Below are positions 1-6,391 of a stretch of DNA of 7,591 nt, one piece after another. Within the stretch, counting starts at the first letter, position 1, and each line of letters starts with the position of its first letter. The DNA comes from an uncultured Thermomicrobiales bacterium (GTDB lineage: Bacteria; Chloroflexota; Chloroflexia; Thermomicrobiales; UBA6265). The stretch is taken from contig CADCWH010000244.1 of assembly GCA_902806395.1 (NCBI GenBank), positions 1-7,591 of the forward strand, given 5' to 3'. A program made the position numbers and the translations under genes. The notes below the pieces were generated by a model. It searched no databases and was not told the origin of the DNA. It worked only from the letters and a program-made list of their open reading frames with translations.

Positions 1-56
1 GGCGGCAGCGGCGACTACCGTGCCGGGGTGATCGTCGCCGCGCCGATAGGGACACG

Positions 57-86
57 TTGCAGGCGTCGCTCGCGGCTAGGTATACT
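57..86 (+). promoter_or_regulatory. Candidate sigma-70 promoter for the S1 gene
   Basis: A TATACT hexamer at 81-86 matches the TATAAT -10 consensus at five of six bases. A weak -35 candidate, TTGCAG at 57-62, lies 18 bp upstream and matches only in its TTG. Transcription from here would begin near position 93 and give a leader of roughly 80 nt before the S1 start at 176. The AT-rich element stands out in GC-rich DNA. The same TATACT occurs at the murG end on the other strand. Bases 1-56 could hold the end of an upstream gene (one frame stops at 29-31), but nothing there is recognisable. Confidence 0.45.
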
Positions 87-175
87 GGTTTGCCACGGGA
101 GTTACCGACGAACGCGATGGGTGTCGCTTTGGGGGTCGGTGTGCTGCCCGGACTTTCGGTGCTTAAGGAAGGTGT

Positions 176-2035
176 ATGGAAACCACGGACGTTCGCGAGC
201 CAGAGGCGACCGTGTCGCCACGGGACGATGCCGGGATGACGGCAACCACCGTGCTGGACGACGCGGTAGCGACGAATGGCTCTCGTGACGATGCCTCCCT
301 CGATGTGGCGTCGCTGATGGAGCAGTTCCTCAGCGACCCGTCCAACGATTACCAGACCCTGAAATATGGGGATGTGATGGACGGCGTCATCATGCATATC
401 GACCGGGACGAGCTCCTGGTCGACATCGGGTCCAAGGCGGAAGGCATCGTGCCGGCCAAGGAGTACTCCGACCTCTCCGGTGACGAGAAGTCGGCGCTCC
501 AGGTCGGGGACACGGTGCTGGTCTTCGTGGTCCAGCCCGAGAATCCCGAGGGACACCCGGTCGTCTCGCTGAACCGGGCCCGCCAGGAGAAGAGCTGGCG
601 CCGGTTGCAGGAGATCCACGAGGCGAACGACGTCATCGAGGCCGAGGTCACCAACTACAACAAGGGTGGCCTGCTGGTGAACCTGGACGGGGTCCGGGGT
701 TTCGTTCCCGCCTCCCAGGTCTCAGAGATCCGGGGCGGTGACGAGGGGAGCAAGCAGGCCGACATGGCCCGCCTGATCGGCACCACGCTGCCCTTGAAGG
801 TGATCGAGATCAACCGTCACCGCAACCGGCTGATCCTCTCCGAGCGCCAGGCGGTCCAAGAACGCCGCGACGTGATGAAGGAGCGGCTGATCGCCGAGCT
901 GACCGAGGGTGAGGTCCGCAAGGGCCGCGTCTCCTCGATCTGCGACTTCGGTGCCTTCGTCGACATCGGCGGGGCCGACGGGCTGGTCCACCTCTCCGAG
1001 CTGTCATGGAGCCGCGTCCGCCACCCGAGCGAGCTCCTCTCGGTCGGGGCCGAGGTCGATGTCTACGTCCTGGGGATCAATTCGCAGGAGAAGAAGATCG
1101 CCCTGTCGATCAAGCGGACCCAGCCCGAGCCGTGGAGCCGAGTGGCGGCCGTCTACGAGGTGGGCCAGTTGGTGCGCGGCTCCGTGACCCAGCTCGCCAA
1201 CTTCGGTGCCTTCGCCCGGATCGAGGACGGCATCGAAGGTCTGATCCACGTCTCCGAGCTGACCGACGAGCGCATCACTCATCCCAAGCAGGTCGTGCAG
1301 GAGGGCCAGGAGTTGATCCTGCGCATCATCCGGATCGACCCGCAGCGGCGAAGGATGGGCCTCAGCCTGAAGCGCGCCCTGGACACGCCGGAGGAAGAGT
1401 TGACCACGGTCTTCGGTGAGGGCATCACCGAGGAGCGTGACGCGATCGTGGCTCGGATCCACGCGGCCCTGGAGGCCGAGGGGATCGAGATCGGGTCGGG
1501 CGCCCGGGCGGCGGCCGAGGAAGCCGCGGCGGCCGAAGCGGCCGGTGGTGACGGCGGCGACGGCCCGAGCACCGTGGACCCGGACGCGGTCGAAGCCGCT
1601 CCGAATCCGAACCTGGCCAAGTTCCAGATGCCGACCGAGCGACCGCAGCCGAAGTCGCGCTCCCGCGCGGCCCAGCCGCGGCCCGCGGCCGTCGAGATGC
1701 CGGTGGACCTCGGCGACGAGGGGCTGTCGGCGATGGCCCTGGCCTTCGCCATGGCCGGTGCCTCCGATGACATCGAGACGATCACCAACCAGACCGAGGC
1801 GGAAGTCGAAGCTGAGGTGGTGGCCGAGGTCGGCCTGGCCGAGCCGGCGAACCCATCGGTGGACACCGCACCGCCGGAGGTGGCGGACGAAGATGCGACG
1901 ATCGCCGGGGCCCAAGTGATCCCGGCCACCGCCGAGGCCGAGGGCACCGCCACACCCGAGACCGAGGCTCCGGTCGAGGCCTCTGCGGTCGCCGATGCCG
2001 ATCCCGTTCCGGCAGTTGACCAGCCGGGTTCGTAG
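176..2035 (+). CDS. rpsA: Four-domain S1 RNA-binding protein, ribosomal protein S1 type, with long acidic tail
   Basis: The 619-residue product contains four S1 (OB-fold) RNA-binding domains at about residues 63-134, 150-223, 243-314 and 328-399. S1 proteins help the 30S subunit bind and unfold mRNA in the cytoplasm. The first two domains carry the IVP and FVP variants typical of repeats 1 and 2 of E. coli S1. Domains 3 and 4 carry the canonical FGAF plus GLVH or GLIH motifs, and domain 3 has the WSRVRHPSE segment resembling E. coli repeat 3. Repeats 5 and 6 are absent. Instead, residues 400-619 form a low-complexity tail rich in Ala, Glu, Asp and Pro, probably disordered, with a short basic stretch near 488-502. 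The ATG at 176 is supported by AAGGAAGG at 165-172. An in-frame ATG at residue 21 has no comparable site. The family is certain. That this is the ribosome-bound S1 rather than an S1-domain paralogue is likely but inferred. Confidence 0.88.
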   Translation: METTDVREPEATVSPRDDAGMTATTVLDDAVATNGSRDDASLDVASLMEQFLSDPSNDYQTLKYGDVMDGVIMHIDRDELLVDIGSKAEGIVPAKEYSDLSGDEKSALQVGDTVLVFVVQPENPEGHPVVSLNRARQEKSWRRLQEIHEANDVIEAEVTNYNKGGLLVNLDGVRGFVPASQVSEIRGGDEGSKQADMARLIGTTLPLKVIEINRHRNRLILSERQAVQERRDVMKERLIAELTEGEVRKGRVSSICDFGAFVDIGGADGLVHLSELSWSRVRHPSELLSVGAEVDVYVLGINSQEKKIALSIKRTQPEPWSRVAAVYEVGQLVRGSVTQLANFGAFARIEDGIEGLIHVSELTDERITHPKQVVQEGQELILRIIRIDPQRRRMGLSLKRALDTPEEELTTVFGEGITEERDAIVARIHAALEAEGIEIGSGARAAAEEAAAAEAAGGDGGDGPSTVDPDAVEAAPNPNLAKFQMPTERPQPKSRSRAAQPRPAAVEMPVDLGDEGLSAMALAFAMAGASDDIETITNQTEAEVEAEVVAEVGLAEPANPSVDTAPPEVADEDATIAGAQVIPATAEAEGTATPETEAPVEASAVADADPVPAVDQPGS

Positions 2036-2099
2036 CCTGGGTTCCCTCGCCGCTCGCCCCGTGCCCCGCTGGACGGGAGGCGACAAACGTCACGATTTC

Positions 2100-2135
2100 G
2101 CAAACGGCAGGCGCAAACATGCGCCTGCCGTTTGC
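2100..2135 (+). terminator. Perfect 15-bp hairpin after the S1 gene, probable terminator
   Basis: The arm at 2100-2114 is exactly complementary to 2121-2135, around the 6-nt loop AAACAT. It begins 65 bp after the S1 stop codon. The stem is very stable. The bases after it (TTCCCCG) are not a U-tract, so this is not a textbook intrinsic terminator, although a TTTG run lies in the descending arm. It may terminate transcription, protect the 3' end of the S1 mRNA, or both. Near-perfect symmetry means it would also form in a transcript from the other strand. Confidence 0.6.
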
Positions 2136-2172
2136 TTCCCCGCCGACCCCGTGGCACGCTATACGGGCGGCA

Positions 2173-2193
2173 CTACCCGAAGGGTGGGGGTAG
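2173..2193. repeat. Small inverted repeat CTACCC-N9-GGGTAG
   Basis: CTACCC at 2173-2178 is mirrored by GGGTAG at 2188-2193 with a 9-nt spacer. An alternative short hairpin, ACCC-GAA-GGGT (2175-2185), overlaps it. It lies just downstream of the TATACG hexamer, where an operator would be plausible. A 6-bp inverted repeat is short enough to arise by chance in DNA this GC-rich. Confidence 0.25.
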
Positions 2194-2223
2194 GCGGGCG
2201 CGATCCTGCGTATGCTTGACCTA

Positions 2224-2250
2224 GACGGACACGACGGACACGACGGACAC
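2224..2250. repeat. Three exact tandem copies of GACGGACAC in the clpC leader
   Basis: The 9-bp unit GACGGACAC occurs three times in perfect tandem (2224-2232, 2233-2241, 2242-2250). Its CGGACAC core recurs once more at 2275-2281. The array ends 104 bp before the clpC start. It could be a binding site for a stress regulator, a simple slippage product, or part of a leader RNA structure. The unit length keeps a reading frame open (encoding Asp-Gly-His repeats from an ATG at 2212), but that frame has no ribosome-binding site and runs into clpC, so I do not call a gene. Confidence 0.6.
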
Positions 2251-2354
2251 ACGCCGAGCCAAAGCCGAGAGGTCCGGACACCCGTTTCGAGGACGAACAT
2301 TGCGGCGGGCGATGGAGCGGGTTCATCACCCCGACGCGGCGGGAGAATCACACG

Positions 2355-4832
2355 ATGGCAGAGAAATTCGACAAGTTCACCGAACGAGCCCGCAAAGTCC
2401 TGACGCTGGCGCAAGAAGAGGCGCAGCGCTTCAACCATAATTACATCGGCACCGAGCACCTGCTCCTGGGCCTGGTTCGTGAGGGTGACGGGGTCGCCGC
2501 CCGCGTGCTGAGCAACATGGGCGTCCAGTTGCCCAAGGTCCGCTCGGCGGTCGAGTTCATCATCGGTCGCGGTGAGACCATGATCATGGGGGACATCGGC
2601 CTCACCCCCCGCGCCAAGAAGGTCATCGAGCTAGCGGTGGACGAGGCCAGGCGCCTCAACCATCACTACATCGGCACTGAGCACTTGCTGCTGGGATTGG
2701 TCCGCGAAGGCGAAGGGATTGCCGCCGGCGTGTTGGAGAGCCTGGGCGTCAACCTGGAGAAGGTCCGGGCTCAGGTGATGCAAGTCGTCAGCCAGAGCTC
2801 GACCTACAGCCAGCAGTCCAAGCAGCAGACGAAGACCCCGTACATGGACGCGCTGGGCTTTGACCTCACCGAGGCCGCCCGGACCAACAAGCTCGGTCCC
2901 TTGATCGGCCGGTCGATGGAGATCGACCGGGTGATGCAAATCCTTTCCCGGCGCACCAAGAACAATCCAGCCCTGATCGGTGAGCCGGGCGTCGGCAAGA
3001 CGGCCATCGTCGAGGGCCTGGCCCAGCGGATCGTCAACGGCGACGTGCCGGAGCAGCTCCAGAACAAGCGACTGGTTGCCCTCGACATCGGTGCTCTCGT
3101 GGCGGGGACCAAGTACCGGGGCGAGTTCGAGGAGCGACTGAAGAAGATCGTCGCCGAGGTCAAAGAGACGAGCAGCATCCTCTTCATCGACGAGCTGCAC
3201 ACCCTCGTGGGCGCAGGTGCGGCGGAGGGCGCGGTCGATGCCGCGAACATCCTCAAGCCCGCCCTTTCCCGCGGCGAGTTGCAGACGATCGGCGCGACCA
3301 CCCTCGACGAGTACCGCAAGTACATCGAGCGGGACGCGGCGCTGGAGCGACGCTTCCAGCCTGTCCAGGTAGACGAGCCCAGCATCGACGAGACGATCCA
3401 GATCTTGATCGGGGTCCGGTCACTCTATGAGGAGCACCACCGGCTCAAGATCAGCGACGAGGCCCTGAAGGCGGCCGCGAACCTAGCGGCCCGCTACGTC
3501 GCCGACCGGTTCATGCCGGACAAGGCGATCGACCTGATCGACGAGGCATCGTCCCGGGTCCGGATGACCCGGTCGGCCGCTCCCCCCAGTCTGAAGGAGG
3601 CCATGCTCGGGCTCCAGTCACTCCAGCGCGAATTGGAAGCGGCCGTCAACGGGCAGGAGTTCGAGTTGGCGGCGGAGCTCCGCGACCGCGAGCGGAAGCT
3701 GCGGGATCGGATCGATTCTCAAGAGCAGGAGATGAAGGACGCCCGGGGCGAGGAAGAGACCTACGTCACTGAAGAGGACGTGGCCCAGGTGGTCGCGATG
3801 TGGACCGGCATCCCGCTGGTCCGGATCGCCGGTGAGGAGTCGGAGCGGCTCCTCCAGATGGAGTCGGTCCTGCACGAGCGGATCATCGGCCAGGAAGAGG
3901 CGATCGCGACCCTCAGCAAGGCCGTCCGCCGGGCTCGGGCCGGGATCAAGGATCCCCGTCGCCCGATCGGCAGCTTCATCTTCCTCGGCCCCACCGGCGT
4001 GGGCAAGAGCGAGCTGGCCAAGGCGCTGGCAGAGTTCATGTTCGGCTCAGAGGACCACCTGATCAAGATCGACATGTCCGAGTTCATGGAGCGCCACGCG
4101 GTCAGCCGCTTGGTCGGAGCGCCTCCCGGCTATGTCGGTTATGAGGAGGGCGGCCAGCTGACCGAGGCGGTGCGGCGCAAGTCGTACTCGGTGATCCTGC
4201 TCGACGAGATCGAGAAGGCCCACCCGGAAGCCTTCAACATGCTGCTCCAGATCATGGAAGACGGGAACCTGGCAGATGCCAAGGGGCGCAAGGTCGATTT
4301 CCGCAACACGATCATCATCATGACCTCCAACGTCGGCGCCGAGCAGATCAGCCGCGACATGACGCTCGGGTTCGCCTTCAAGGAGGACCCTGACAAGACC
4401 CAGCAGCGCGAATACGACACGATGCGCGACAAGGTCACGGGTCAGCTCAAGCAGACGTTCCGGCCCGAGTTCTTGAACCGGATTGACGCCGTCGTGGTCT
4501 TCCACTCGCTGACCGCCGTCCAGATCCGAGAGATCGTCAACCTGGAATTGGAGCGGGTCCGGACCCAGTTGTCCGAGCAAGACATCCGGCTCGAGGTGAC
4601 GACCGAGGCGATGGACCTGATCGGGGTACGGGGCTACGACCACACCTATGGAGCTCGGCCACTGCGCCGGATCATCCAGAACCTGATCGAGGACCCGCTC
4701 GCCGAGGGTCTCCTCAACGGCCGCTTCCAAGCGGGCAACACGGTCAAGGTCGAGGTCGAGGAAGATCTGCTCAAGGTGACGGTCGCCGAGGTCGCCGAGG
4801 CGGAAGCCTTGGAGCCCGTCGGGGTCGCCTAG
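2355..4832 (+). CDS. clpC: ATP-dependent unfoldase ClpC (Hsp100, ClpP partner)
   Basis: The 825-residue product is a full-length class I Clp ATPase that unfolds substrates and threads them into ClpP in the cytoplasm. Two Clp_N repeats (about 4-70 and 80-146) bind adaptors and substrates. The first AAA+ module has Walker A GEPGVGKT (209-216), Walker B ILFIDE (275-280), a KYRG pore loop (253-256) and an ERRF arginine-finger segment (331-334). A UVR-type coiled segment sits at about 435-453, which marks ClpC rather than ClpA, ClpB or ClpE. The second module has Walker A GPTGVGKS (545-552), Walker B VILLDE (613-618), the GYVGYEEGG pore loop (591-599) and sensor-2 GARPLRR (766-772). An LGF tripeptide at 671-673 is the likely ClpP-docking loop. 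The start MAEKF follows GGGAGAA. All motifs appear intact. radA follows, as in Firmicutes, but no ctsR or mcsAB precedes it, so an McsB-type adaptor is not indicated locally. Confidence 0.97.
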   Translation: MAEKFDKFTERARKVLTLAQEEAQRFNHNYIGTEHLLLGLVREGDGVAARVLSNMGVQLPKVRSAVEFIIGRGETMIMGDIGLTPRAKKVIELAVDEARRLNHHYIGTEHLLLGLVREGEGIAAGVLESLGVNLEKVRAQVMQVVSQSSTYSQQSKQQTKTPYMDALGFDLTEAARTNKLGPLIGRSMEIDRVMQILSRRTKNNPALIGEPGVGKTAIVEGLAQRIVNGDVPEQLQNKRLVALDIGALVAGTKYRGEFEERLKKIVAEVKETSSILFIDELHTLVGAGAAEGAVDAANILKPALSRGELQTIGATTLDEYRKYIERDAALERRFQPVQVDEPSIDETIQILIGVRSLYEEHHRLKISDEALKAAANLAARYVADRFMPDKAIDLIDEASSRVRMTRSAAPPSLKEAMLGLQSLQRELEAAVNGQEFELAAELRDRERKLRDRIDSQEQEMKDARGEEETYVTEEDVAQVVAMWTGIPLVRIAGEESERLLQMESVLHERIIGQEEAIATLSKAVRRARAGIKDPRRPIGSFIFLGPTGVGKSELAKALAEFMFGSEDHLIKIDMSEFMERHAVSRLVGAPPGYVGYEEGGQLTEAVRRKSYSVILLDEIEKAHPEAFNMLLQIMEDGNLADAKGRKVDFRNTIIIMTSNVGAEQISRDMTLGFAFKEDPDKTQQREYDTMRDKVTGQLKQTFRPEFLNRIDAVVVFHSLTAVQIREIVNLELERVRTQLSEQDIRLEVTTEAMDLIGVRGYDHTYGARPLRRIIQNLIEDPLAEGLLNGRFQAGNTVKVEVEEDLLKVTVAEVAEAEALEPVGVA

Positions 4833-4870
4833 CGCAATCCGGCCGAACGCGACACCAGGCGGACCATGAA

Positions 4871-4902
4871 TGAGGGGGGTGTGCCATTGGCCACCCCCCT
4901 CG
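4871..4902 (+). terminator. Strong G/C hairpin between clpC and radA
   Basis: GAGGGGGGTG (4872-4881) pairs perfectly with CACCCCCCTC (4892-4901). Three more inner pairs (GCC 4883-4885 with GGC 4889-4891) close an ATT loop, leaving T4882 bulged. A T4871-G4902 wobble could extend the base. It begins 38 bp after the clpC stop. No U-tract follows, so it may be a non-canonical terminator, an attenuator or an mRNA-stabilising end. A weaker alternative pairing (TTGG 4887-4890 with CCAA 4911-4914, plus CCAC 4891-4894 with GTGG 4905-4908) would exclude it. Confidence 0.55.
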
Positions 4903-4947
4903 ACGTGGTGCCAAAGGGTTCGCATGGGGTTGACCCCGCTCACTCGT

Positions 4948-4956
4948 GGAGGAGGG
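4948..4956 (+). promoter_or_regulatory. Ribosome-binding site that fixes the radA start
   Basis: The purine run GGAGGAGGG ends 7 nt before the GTG at 4964 and is the strongest Shine-Dalgarno match in the window. An in-frame GTG at 4946 would make this run coding (giving an extra MEEGIT), which is not the RadA N-terminus. The site therefore selects 4964. Confidence 0.85.
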
Positions 4957-4963
4957 AATCACC

Positions 4964-6334
4964 GTGGCGAAAGCCAAGACACAATGGGTGTGTCAACAAT
5001 GCGGCACGACCAGCCCCGGCTACCTCGGACGGTGCCCCGGCTGCAGTTCGTGGAACTCGATGGTCGAGACGATCGAGGAGCGGCGTCCGAGCGGTGGCGG
5101 CAATCCCCGTTCGGGCCGGGCCGTCGAGAAGCCCCAGCCGTTGGGGGAGGTCGGGTCGGCCGAGGCCAACCGGGTCCAAGTGCCGATCGGCGAGTTCAAC
5201 CGGGTGCTGGGTGGCGGTCTGGTGCCGGGCTCGTTGGTCCTGATCGGCGGCGACCCGGGGATCGGCAAGTCGACGCTGGTCCTGCAAGCGGCGGCGGGCA
5301 TCGCCGGGGTATCCGGCGTGGTGCTCTACGTCTCGGCCGAGGAGTCGGCCCAGCAGATCAAACTGCGGGCCGAACGCCTGGCGGTGCCGATGGACGACCT
5401 GTGGGTCCTCTCGGAGACCAACCTCACCTCAGTGATCGAGGCGGCCGAGCATCACCAGCCGGCCTTGCTGATCGTGGACTCCATCCAGACCGTCTGGGTC
5501 GATGACATCACCTCGGCGGCCGGCAGCGTCTCGCAGGTTCGGGAATGCACCGCCCGGCTGATGCAGTGGGCCAAGCCACGCAACATCCCGGTGCTACTCA
5601 TCGGCCACGTCACCAAAGAAGGCACGATCGCCGGGCCACGGGTGCTGGAGCACATGGTGGACGCGGTGCTTTACCTGGAGGGCGACCGCTTCCACCAGTA
5701 CCGCATCTTGCGCGGGGTCAAGAACCGGTTCGGCTCGACCGACGAGGTCGGCGTCTTCGAGATGGCTGACGCCGGCCTACGGGAGGTGCGGAGTCCCTCC
5801 GAGGCGTTCCTGGAAGAACGGCGGGACGGGACGTCCGGCTCGACGGTGGCGGTGACGATGGAGGGGACGCGGCCGATCCTGGTCGAGATGCAGGCCCTGA
5901 CCACCTCCACCTCGTTCGGGCTGCCGCGCCGAACCGCGAACGGTCTGGAGGCCAACCGGCTTCAACTCCTCGTCGCGGTGCTGCAGAAGCGGGTCGGCCT
6001 CGCCCTCGGGGGCCAGGACATCTACGCCAACGTGGTCGGCGGGCTGCGGATCGCCGAGCCCGCCTCCGACCTAGCGGTGGCGACGGCGATCGCCTCCAGC
6101 TTCCGAGACCGGCCGGTGGATGGGAGGACGGCCCTGATCGGCGAGGTTGGGCTCTCGGGTGAGTTGCGCTCGGTGAATCAGATTGACCGACGGGTGAACG
6201 AGGCGGCCCGATTAGGTTTCAAGCGAGTGGTCGTGCCCCGGGCGTCGGTTCGACAACGGGGTGGGGATGTCTCCGGGGTGGAGACGGTCCGGGTCGGAAC
6301 GCTAGCCGAGGCGATCGAGGCGGCAATGGCCTAG
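4964..6334 (+). CDS. radA: DNA repair ATPase RadA (Sms), branch-migration protein
   Basis: The product is 456 residues from the GTG at 4964, close to the usual family length. RadA is a RecA-like hexameric ATPase that drives branch migration and extends heteroduplex during recombinational repair. A four-cysteine zinc finger (C10, C13, C24, C27) opens the protein. The RecA-like core has Walker A GDPGIGKST (96-104), Walker B LLIVDS (168-173) and the RadA signature KNRFG (253-257). The C-terminal region (about 290-456) is the Lon-protease-like domain, which lacks the Lon PKDGPSAG catalytic motif (here EPASDLAVA), as expected for a non-proteolytic RadA. The start was moved 18 bp inward from the longest frame because the first six codons overlap the ribosome-binding site and MAKAKTQWVC matches the family N-terminus. 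It follows clpC on the same strand after a hairpin. disA, the common downstream partner in Firmicutes, is absent, and the next gene is convergent. Confidence 0.97.
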   Translation: MAKAKTQWVCQQCGTTSPGYLGRCPGCSSWNSMVETIEERRPSGGGNPRSGRAVEKPQPLGEVGSAEANRVQVPIGEFNRVLGGGLVPGSLVLIGGDPGIGKSTLVLQAAAGIAGVSGVVLYVSAEESAQQIKLRAERLAVPMDDLWVLSETNLTSVIEAAEHHQPALLIVDSIQTVWVDDITSAAGSVSQVRECTARLMQWAKPRNIPVLLIGHVTKEGTIAGPRVLEHMVDAVLYLEGDRFHQYRILRGVKNRFGSTDEVGVFEMADAGLREVRSPSEAFLEERRDGTSGSTVAVTMEGTRPILVEMQALTTSTSFGLPRRTANGLEANRLQLLVAVLQKRVGLALGGQDIYANVVGGLRIAEPASDLAVATAIASSFRDRPVDGRTALIGEVGLSGELRSVNQIDRRVNEAARLGFKRVVVPRASVRQRGGDVSGVETVRVGTLAEAIEAAMA

Positions 6335-6357
6335 GTTGACGGGGACCCGACAGGGCC

Positions 6358-6391
6358 GGTCACGCAGCGGGTCTCAGCCCGGCTCGTGACC
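6358..6391. terminator. Bulged hairpin between convergent radA and murG
   Basis: GGTCACG (6358-6364) pairs perfectly with CGTGACC (6385-6391). After a bulged C6365, AGCGGG (6366-6371) pairs with CCC (6378-6380) and GCT (6382-6384), with G6381 bulged, closing a 6-nt loop. It starts 23 bp after the radA stop and includes the last six murG codons. Its symmetry and convergent position suit a bidirectional terminator, but neither side has a U-tract. A competing stem (6342-6349 with 6368-6375) overlaps it. Confidence 0.45.

Larger units (their letters stand above)
2136..2354 (+). promoter_or_regulatory. Non-coding region and probable 5' leader upstream of clpC
   Basis: No gene is supported between the S1 hairpin and clpC. 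The region holds a TATACG hexamer (2160-2165) that could be a -10 but has no good -35 at 16-18 bp. It also holds an inverted repeat at 2173-2193 and a TTGACC hexamer (2216-2221) without a matching -10. Next come three tandem GACGGACAC units at 2224-2250 and a further CGGACAC at 2275-2281. I find no CtsR-type GGTCAAA direct repeat, no CIRCE (TTAGCACTC/GAGTGCTAA) and no HAIR motif, the usual heat-shock operators. The clpC ribosome-binding site is GGGAGAA at 2341-2347, 7 nt from the ATG. The promoter position is unresolved. Confidence 0.4.

Noticed and set aside
1..31. Possible C-terminal end of an upstream gene (a frame stopping with TGA at 29-31)
   Set aside because: Only nine codons are visible and they are Ala/Thr-rich and unrecognisable. 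There is too little to call.
28..288. Open frame starting upstream of the S1 gene and overlapping it
   Set aside because: It has an Arg- and Cys-rich composition and no family motif, and it overlaps the well-supported S1 start in another frame. It is typical of open frames in GC-rich DNA.
1004..2086. Long antisense frame (360 codons) opposite the S1 gene
   Set aside because: Its composition (Arg, Gly, Leu, Asp, His) is that of the reverse complement of a GC-rich coding sequence, with no motif. The plus-strand S1 domains are unambiguous.
2160..2165. TATACG as the clpC -10 element
   Set aside because: No -35-like hexamer lies 16-18 bp upstream (the nearest, TTGCTT, is 22 bp away and within the hairpin end), so I note it only within the leader entry.
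2212..2403. Small open frame encoding Asp-Gly-His repeats across the 9-bp direct repeat
   Set aside because: It has no ribosome-binding site, overlaps the clpC start by 49 bp in another frame, and the rest of the peptide looks non-coding. The repeat unit being a multiple of three explains the open frame.
4930..4935. TTGACC as a -35 for a separate radA promoter
   Set aside because: The -10 position would fall in the radA ribosome-binding site and has no TATAAT-like sequence.
4047..4943. Long antisense frame (298 codons) opposite the 3' part of clpC
   Set aside because: It is a shadow of the clpC second AAA+ module, with no recognisable domain and no start context.
5831..6334. Lon-like C-terminal region of RadA as an active protease
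   Set aside because: The Lon PKDGPSAG serine motif is missing, as in RadA generally, so this is a structural and DNA-binding domain rather than a protease.
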